From Streptomyces peucetius (lineage in GTDB: Bacteria > Actinomycetota > Actinomycetes > Streptomycetales > Streptomycetaceae): a stretch of 64,000 nt of DNA. The translations under genes were made by a program, and so were the position numbers. Below, piece by piece: positions 59,804-64,000 of this stretch (the first letter of the stretch is position 1; every line of letters begins with the position of its first letter). The notes beneath the pieces are model-generated. The model was not told where the DNA came from. It made no database searches and was given only the letters and a program-made list of their open reading frames with translations. The stretch is from assembly GCF_025854275.1 (NCBI RefSeq), contig NZ_CP107567.1:6076001-6140000 (forward strand), written 5' to 3'.

Positions 59804-62767
59804 ATGCAGACCTCGCAGGAGCACGCGTACCCGGCTCACTGGGAAGCAGACGTGGTGCTGCGCGACGGCGGCACCGCCCGGATCAGGCCCATCACGACCG
59901 AGGACGCCGACCGGCTGGTCAGCTTCTACGAGCAGGTCTCCGACGAGTCGAAGTACTACCGCTTCTTCGCCCCCTACCCGCGGCTGTCCGACAAGGACGT
60001 CCACCGCTTCACCCACCACGACTACGTGGACCGGGTCGGGCTCGCGGTCACGGTTGGCGGCGAGTTCATCGCCACCGTCCGCTACGACCGGATCGACGCG
60101 CGGGGCCGGCCCGCGAGCGCCCCCGCCGACGAGGCCGAGGTCGCCTTCCTCGTCCAGGACGCCCACCAGGGACGCGGCGTGGCGTCCGCCCTGCTCGAAC
60201 ACATCGCGGCGGTCGCCAGGGAGCGCGGCATCCGGCGGTTCGCCGCGGAGGTGCTGCCGGCCAACTCCAAGATGATCAAAGTCTTCCGGGACGCCGGTTA
60301 CACCCAGCGGCGCAGCTTCGAGGACGGGTCCGTCCATCTGACCCTCGACCTCGAACCGACGGAGGCCTCCGTCGCCGTGCAGCGCGGCCGCGAACAGCGC
60401 GCCGAGGCCCGCTCGGTCCAGCGGCTGCTCGCCCCTGGCTCCGTGGCCGTCGTCGGAACCGGCCGGCTGCCCGGCGGCGTCGGCCGCACGGCGCTGCGGA
60501 ACCTGCTGGGAGCGGGCTTCACGGGCCGGGTGTACGCGGTGAACCGCGCGTTCCCGCCAGGGCGCAGCGAGATCGACGGCGTGACCGCGGTGCGTTCGGT
60601 CGGCGACATCGGCGAGCCCGTCGACCTGGCGATCGTCGCCGTCCCCGCCGAACGGGTGCCAGAGGTCGTCACCGACTGCGGCCGGCACGGCGTCCAGGGT
60701 CTGGTCGTACTGAGCGCCGGGTACGCGGAGAGCGGGCCGGCCGGCCGGGAGCGGCAGCGCGAACTGGTACGGCAGGCGCGCTCGTACGGGATGCGGATCA
60801 TCGGGCCGAACTCGTTCGGGATCATCAGCACCTCGGACGCCGTCCGCCTCAACGCCTCCCTCGCGCCAGAGGCCCCGGCGGCCGGGCGGATCGGGCTGTT
60901 CACCCAGTCCGGCGCGATCGGTATCGCGCTGCTGTCCGGACTGCACCGGCGCGGCGCGGGCGTGTCCTCCTTCATCTCGTCCGGGAACCGGGCGGACGTG
61001 TCCGGCAACGACTTCCTGCAGTACTGGCACGAGGACCCGGACACCGACGTCGTCCTGATGTACCTGGAGTCGATCGGCAACCCGCGCAAGTTCACCCGCC
61101 TCGCGCGGCGCACGGCCGCGGTCAAGCCGGTCGTGGTCGTCAAGGGCGCGCGGCACAGCGGCAGCACGCCGCCCGGCCACGCCGTGCCCTTCACCCGCAT
61201 CCCGGACGCCACCGTCGGGGCACTGCTGCGCCAGGCGGGCGTGATCCGCGTCGACACGGTCACCGAACTCGTCGACGTGGGACTCATGCTGGCCGGGCAG
61301 CCGCTGCCGAGGGGACCCCGGGTCGCGATCCTCGGCAACTCGGAGTCCCTCGGGCTGCTCACGTACGACGCGTGCCTCGCGGAAGGGCTGCGCCCGCTTC
61401 CGCCGCGCGACCTCACGACGGCGGCCACGCCCGCCGACTTCCGCGCCGCGCTCGCACAGGCGCTCGTGGACGACACCTGCGACGCGGTGGTGATCACGGC
61501 GATCCCGTGGGTGGGGGAGAACGGCGTCACGGAATCCGGCGACGGCGAGGTCCTCGCCGAGGCACTCCGCTCCGCGGCGGCCACGGCCCCGGCGAAGCCG
61601 GTGGCGGTGGTGCACGTCGAGATGGGCGCCCTCGCCGACGCCCTCGCGGCGGCCTCCAGCACGGCACCCGCCCCGTCGGGGAACGCCGCGCAACGCGCCA
61701 CCGGAGCCCCCGCCGGCCCCACTACCGCTCCCGCGCCGGACGCCGCCCCGCCGCCCCCGGCGGCGGAGCCCGCCGCCACCTCGGGCGCTGCCGGGAGCGT
61801 CGCTGCCCGGTCCGTGGGGGAGGACGCGCCCGGCTCCGACGGGGCCGGCGAACAGGTCACCGCGGCGGACGGGTCTTGGCCCGGCTCGCGCGACCTGCGG
61901 CGCATCCCCGCGTACCCCGCCGCCGAGCGCGCGGTGCGGGCGCTCGCCGAGGCCGTGAAGTACGGGCAGTGGCGGCGGCAGGCCGCAGAGCCGGGGCGGG
62001 TGCCCGAGTACGAGGACATCGACGAGGCCGGGGCCGCCGCGCACATCGAGCGGATGCTCAGGGCGGCGCAGGACCGGAGGGGCTTCGCCCTGGGCGCCGC
62101 CGACGCGCACACGCTCCTCGCGCGCTACGGCGTCCACGTGCGGCCCACCCTCCCCGCGCCCGACCCCGGCGCCGCCGTGGAGGCGGCCGCGCGCCTCGGC
62201 TATCCGGTCGCGCTCAAGACGACCGCTCCCCATCTGCGCCACCGCGCCGATCTCGGCGGCGTACGTCTCGACCTGGCCGACGAGACCCAGCTCCGCCAGG
62301 CATACCGCGAGCTGACCGAACTGCTCGGCAAGCCGGCCGAACTGCAGCCCGTGGTCCAGGCCATGGCGCCGCGCGGCGTGGACACCGTCGTGCGTGCCGC
62401 GATCGATCCCGCCGTGGGGGCCGTGCTCTCGTTCGGGCTGGCCGGCGCGGCGTCCGAGCTGCTCGGCGACACCGCCCACCGGCTGGTCCCGGCCACCGAC
62501 CGCGACGCGGCCGAGCTGATCCGCACCATCCGCACGGCCCCGCTCCTGTTCGGCTGGCGCGGCTCCGCGCCGGTCGACACGTCCGCGCTGGAGGAGCTGC
62601 TGCTGCGCGTGTCGCGGCTGGTCGACGACCACCCCGAGGTGGTCGGGGTCAGCCTCGAGCCCGTCGTGGTCGCCCAGCACGGCCTCACCGTCCTGGACGC
62701 GTCCGTACGGCTCGCGCCACCGCCGCCGCGCACCGATCTCGGCCCCCGCAGGCTCCCCAGCTACTGA
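59804..62767 (+). CDS. GNAT acetyltransferase fused to NDP-forming acyl-CoA synthetase (Pat-like protein lysine acetyltransferase)
   Basis: 987-residue multidomain protein. Residues 1-190 are a GNAT domain with acetyl-CoA loop AFLVQDAHQGRGVASALLEH. Residues about 205-660 form the CoA-binding/succinyl-CoA-ligase-like half (LAPGSVAVVGTGRLPGGVGRTALRNLL, LFTQSGAIGIALLSGL). After a Pro/Ala linker (620-690), an ATP-grasp domain follows (LLARYGVHVRPTLPAPDP, GYPVALKTTAPHLRHR). The catalytic His of the NDP-forming synthetase segment is not evident, so the synthetase half is probably a sensor. The GNAT-first order matches S. lividans PatA, which acetylates acyl-CoA synthetases, and is the reverse of enterobacterial Pat. 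Confidence 0.9.
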   Translation: MQTSQEHAYPAHWEADVVLRDGGTARIRPITTEDADRLVSFYEQVSDESKYYRFFAPYPRLSDKDVHRFTHHDYVDRVGLAVTVGGEFIATVRYDRIDARGRPASAPADEAEVAFLVQDAHQGRGVASALLEHIAAVARERGIRRFAAEVLPANSKMIKVFRDAGYTQRRSFEDGSVHLTLDLEPTEASVAVQRGREQRAEARSVQRLLAPGSVAVVGTGRLPGGVGRTALRNLLGAGFTGRVYAVNRAFPPGRSEIDGVTAVRSVGDIGEPVDLAIVAVPAERVPEVVTDCGRHGVQGLVVLSAGYAESGPAGRERQRELVRQARSYGMRIIGPNSFGIISTSDAVRLNASLAPEAPAAGRIGLFTQSGAIGIALLSGLHRRGAGVSSFISSGNRADVSGNDFLQYWHEDPDTDVVLMYLESIGNPRKFTRLARRTAAVKPVVVVKGARHSGSTPPGHAVPFTRIPDATVGALLRQAGVIRVDTVTELVDVGLMLAGQPLPRGPRVAILGNSESLGLLTYDACLAEGLRPLPPRDLTTAATPADFRAALAQALVDDTCDAVVITAIPWVGENGVTESGDGEVLAEALRSAAATAPAKPVAVVHVEMGALADALAAASSTAPAPSGNAAQRATGAPAGPTTAPAPDAAPPPPAAEPAATSGAAGSVAARSVGEDAPGSDGAGEQVTAADGSWPGSRDLRRIPAYPAAERAVRALAEAVKYGQWRRQAAEPGRVPEYEDIDEAGAAAHIERMLRAAQDRRGFALGAADAHTLLARYGVHVRPTLPAPDPGAAVEAAARLGYPVALKTTAPHLRHRADLGGVRLDLADETQLRQAYRELTELLGKPAELQPVVQAMAPRGVDTVVRAAIDPAVGAVLSFGLAGAASELLGDTAHRLVPATDRDAAELIRTIRTAPLLFGWRGSAPVDTSALEELLLRVSRLVDDHPEVVGVSLEPVVVAQHGLTVLDASVRLAPPPPRTDLGPRRLPSY

Positions 62768-62804
62768 GCAACCGGTGCCTTCAGGGGCCCGTAGGATGGA
62801 CGGC

Positions 62805-63389
62805 ATGGCGAAGACCGGTACGACGACCCAGGGGCTGCGCGCGGCGATCGAGCGCAGTGGCTACTACCCGGCACTCGTGGCAGAGGCGGTGGAGGCCGCC
62901 GTCGGCGGCGAGCCGATCGCGTCGTACCTCGTGCATCAGGAGACCACGTTCGACGCGAACGAGGTCCGCCGCCATGTCACGGTCCTCGTCCTGACGGCGA
63001 ACCGGTTCATCGTCAGCCACACCGACGAGCAGGCAGCCGACTCCAGCTCCCCGACGCCGTACGCCACGACCTCCACCGAGTCGGTGAAGCTCGGCCGGAT
63101 CTCGTCCGTCGTGGTCAGCCGGGTCGTCGCCAACCCGGAGGCGTACACCCCGGGCACCCTGCCCCGCGAGGTCGTCCTGACCATCGGCTGGGGCGCCGTC
63201 TCGCGTCTCGACCTGGAGCCCGCCGCCTGCGGCGACCCGAACTGCGACGCCGACCACGGCTACACCGGCAACTCCACGGCCGACGACCTGAGCCTCAGAG
63301 TCAGCGAGGCCGGTGACGGCCCCGACACGGTCCGCCAGACCCTGGTCTTCGCCCAGGCGCTCTCCGAAGCCACGGCAGCCACCCGCTGA
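62805..63389 (+). CDS. DUF5998 family protein
   Basis: 194 residues from MAKTGTTTQGLRAAIERSGYYPALVAEAVEAAVGGE (in part); ATG 62796 is an alternative. Conserved blocks include the helical start, YLVHQETTFDANEVRRHVTVLVLT, and a C-terminal Cys/His-containing CGDPNCDADHGYTGN loop. Conserved in Streptomyces upstream of a phosphodiesterase gene; the stop overlaps that gene's ATG (ATGA). Function unknown. Confidence 0.85.
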   Translation: MAKTGTTTQGLRAAIERSGYYPALVAEAVEAAVGGEPIASYLVHQETTFDANEVRRHVTVLVLTANRFIVSHTDEQAADSSSPTPYATTSTESVKLGRISSVVVSRVVANPEAYTPGTLPREVVLTIGWGAVSRLDLEPAACGDPNCDADHGYTGNSTADDLSLRVSEAGDGPDTVRQTLVFAQALSEATAATR

Positions 63390-64000
63390 TGGCGCAGCCC
63401 GCTGTGTGGCCGGACGACCCGGTCTCGCTGGACGTGCACGCCGCGCCGGTGCCCGAGTACGGCAGCGGCTCGCTCGCCGATCTGCTGCCGACCCTCGCCG
63501 CCGGCCAGGGCGTGCCGGGGCTCGCGGCGTCGATCGCGGAGCTCACCCCCGCCGACCGCAACTGCGTCTTCCTCATCGACGGCCTCGGCTGGGAGCAGAT
63601 CAGGTCGCACCCCGAAGAGGCCCCGTATCTGACGTCCCTCCTCGGCTCCTCACGCGGCGGGACGGGAATGCCGATCACGGCCGGTTTCCCCGCGACGACC
63701 GCCACCTCGCTCGCCTCCGTCGGCACCGGCCTGCCGCCCGGCGCGCACGGCCTGCCCGGCTACACGGTGCGCAACCCGGAGACCGGCGAGCTGATGAACC
63801 AGCTGCGCTGGAGGCCGTGGACCGCGCCGAAGACCTGGCAGCCGTACCCGACCGTCTTCCAGCTCGCGGACCGGGCGGGCGTGCACACCGCGCAGGTGTC
63901 GTCGCCCACGTTCGAGCAGACGCCGCTCACCAAGGTCGCCCTCAGCGGCGGCACGTTCCACGGCAGGCTGAGCGGCGAGGAGCGCGTGGACCTCGCCGCC
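63389..64000 (+). CDS. Alkaline-phosphatase-fold nucleotide pyrophosphatase/phosphodiesterase, 3' end outside window
   Basis: ATG overlaps the DUF5998 stop. The visible ~204 residues show LIDGLGWEQIRSHPEEAPYL (first metal-binding Asp), then GFPATTATSLASVGTG with the catalytic Thr after the PATT-type motif and GLPPGAHGLPGYTVRNP, the alkaline phosphatase superfamily arrangement of nucleotide pyrophosphatases. The protein is open to the last base. Substrate unknown; probably a nucleotide-sugar or phosphodiester. Confidence 0.88.
   Translation, partial: MAQPAVWPDDPVSLDVHAAPVPEYGSGSLADLLPTLAAGQGVPGLAASIAELTPADRNCVFLIDGLGWEQIRSHPEEAPYLTSLLGSSRGGTGMPITAGFPATTATSLASVGTGLPPGAHGLPGYTVRNPETGELMNQLRWRPWTAPKTWQPYPTVFQLADRAGVHTAQVSSPTFEQTPLTKVALSGGTFHGRLSGEERVDLAA

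Noticed and set aside
1..64000. Searched for tRNA/rRNA genes, CRISPR arrays, insertion sequences, phage integrases and att sites.
   Set aside because: None could be recognised on either strand by eye; a tRNA or IS scan would be needed to exclude small or degenerate cases.

Overview
The window is very GC-rich, with strong G/C bias at third codon positions, GTG and TTG starts, and genes specific to sporulating actinomycetes (WhiH, HrdB, a NrdR/NrdJ pair, an N-terminal-GNAT acyl-CoA synthetase fusion). It is chromosomal core DNA of a Streptomyces or very close relative. From memory, the gene order follows the S. coelicolor segment from about SCO5800 to SCO5844 (dinG-lexA-nrdRJ, recQ, whiH-hrdB, parE, parC, ptsH). 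That collinearity was not computed here.

Layout: 1-3.6 kb is the end of a NIS siderophore operon (synthetase, AlcB-type acyltransferase, second synthetase). 3.7-10.8 kb is DNA repair and deoxynucleotide supply: a DinG-like Fe-S helicase, lexA with an SOS box, and nrdR-nrdJ behind two NrdR boxes. 10.9-25.4 kb is mixed: a TerD-like protein, a frameshifted DUF1152 gene, two TetR systems (one controlling an MFS exporter through two operator copies, one left beside a decayed ABC-F gene), an ADP-ribosylglycohydrolase, rnhB, a RecQ helicase with a phosphoribosyltransferase-like tail, DUF4192 and a Nudix regulator. 25.5-34.4 kb is a frameshifted ABC ATPase/permease, then whiH, hrdB, a secreted trypsin-like protease and parE. 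34.5-41.1 kb holds two two-component systems around a DUF485/acetate-type symporter pair.

41.1-45.9 kb is the clearest non-core segment: a maltose/oligosaccharide-type ABC import operon in which the binding protein lacks its N-terminus, permease 1 has a one-base frameshift and permease 2 has an early amber codon, while the last gene, a GH13 glucosidase, is intact. 46-64 kb returns to conserved genes: a CobW-type GTPase, an XRE/methionine aminopeptidase divergent pair, a membrane protein with a dihydroorotate-dehydrogenase-like front, an FAD monooxygenase, parC, an active/inactive M16 peptidase pair, an M23 peptidase behind a ydaO-type (c-di-AMP) riboswitch, a GntR regulator, ptsH, the GNAT/acyl-CoA synthetase fusion, and a phosphodiesterase running off the window.

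I did not find a convincing new multi-gene defence or biosynthetic system. The features most worth checking are the broken genes (five loci), the regulatory palindromes, two short tandem-repeat arrays placed exactly on stop codons, and the RecQ fusion.
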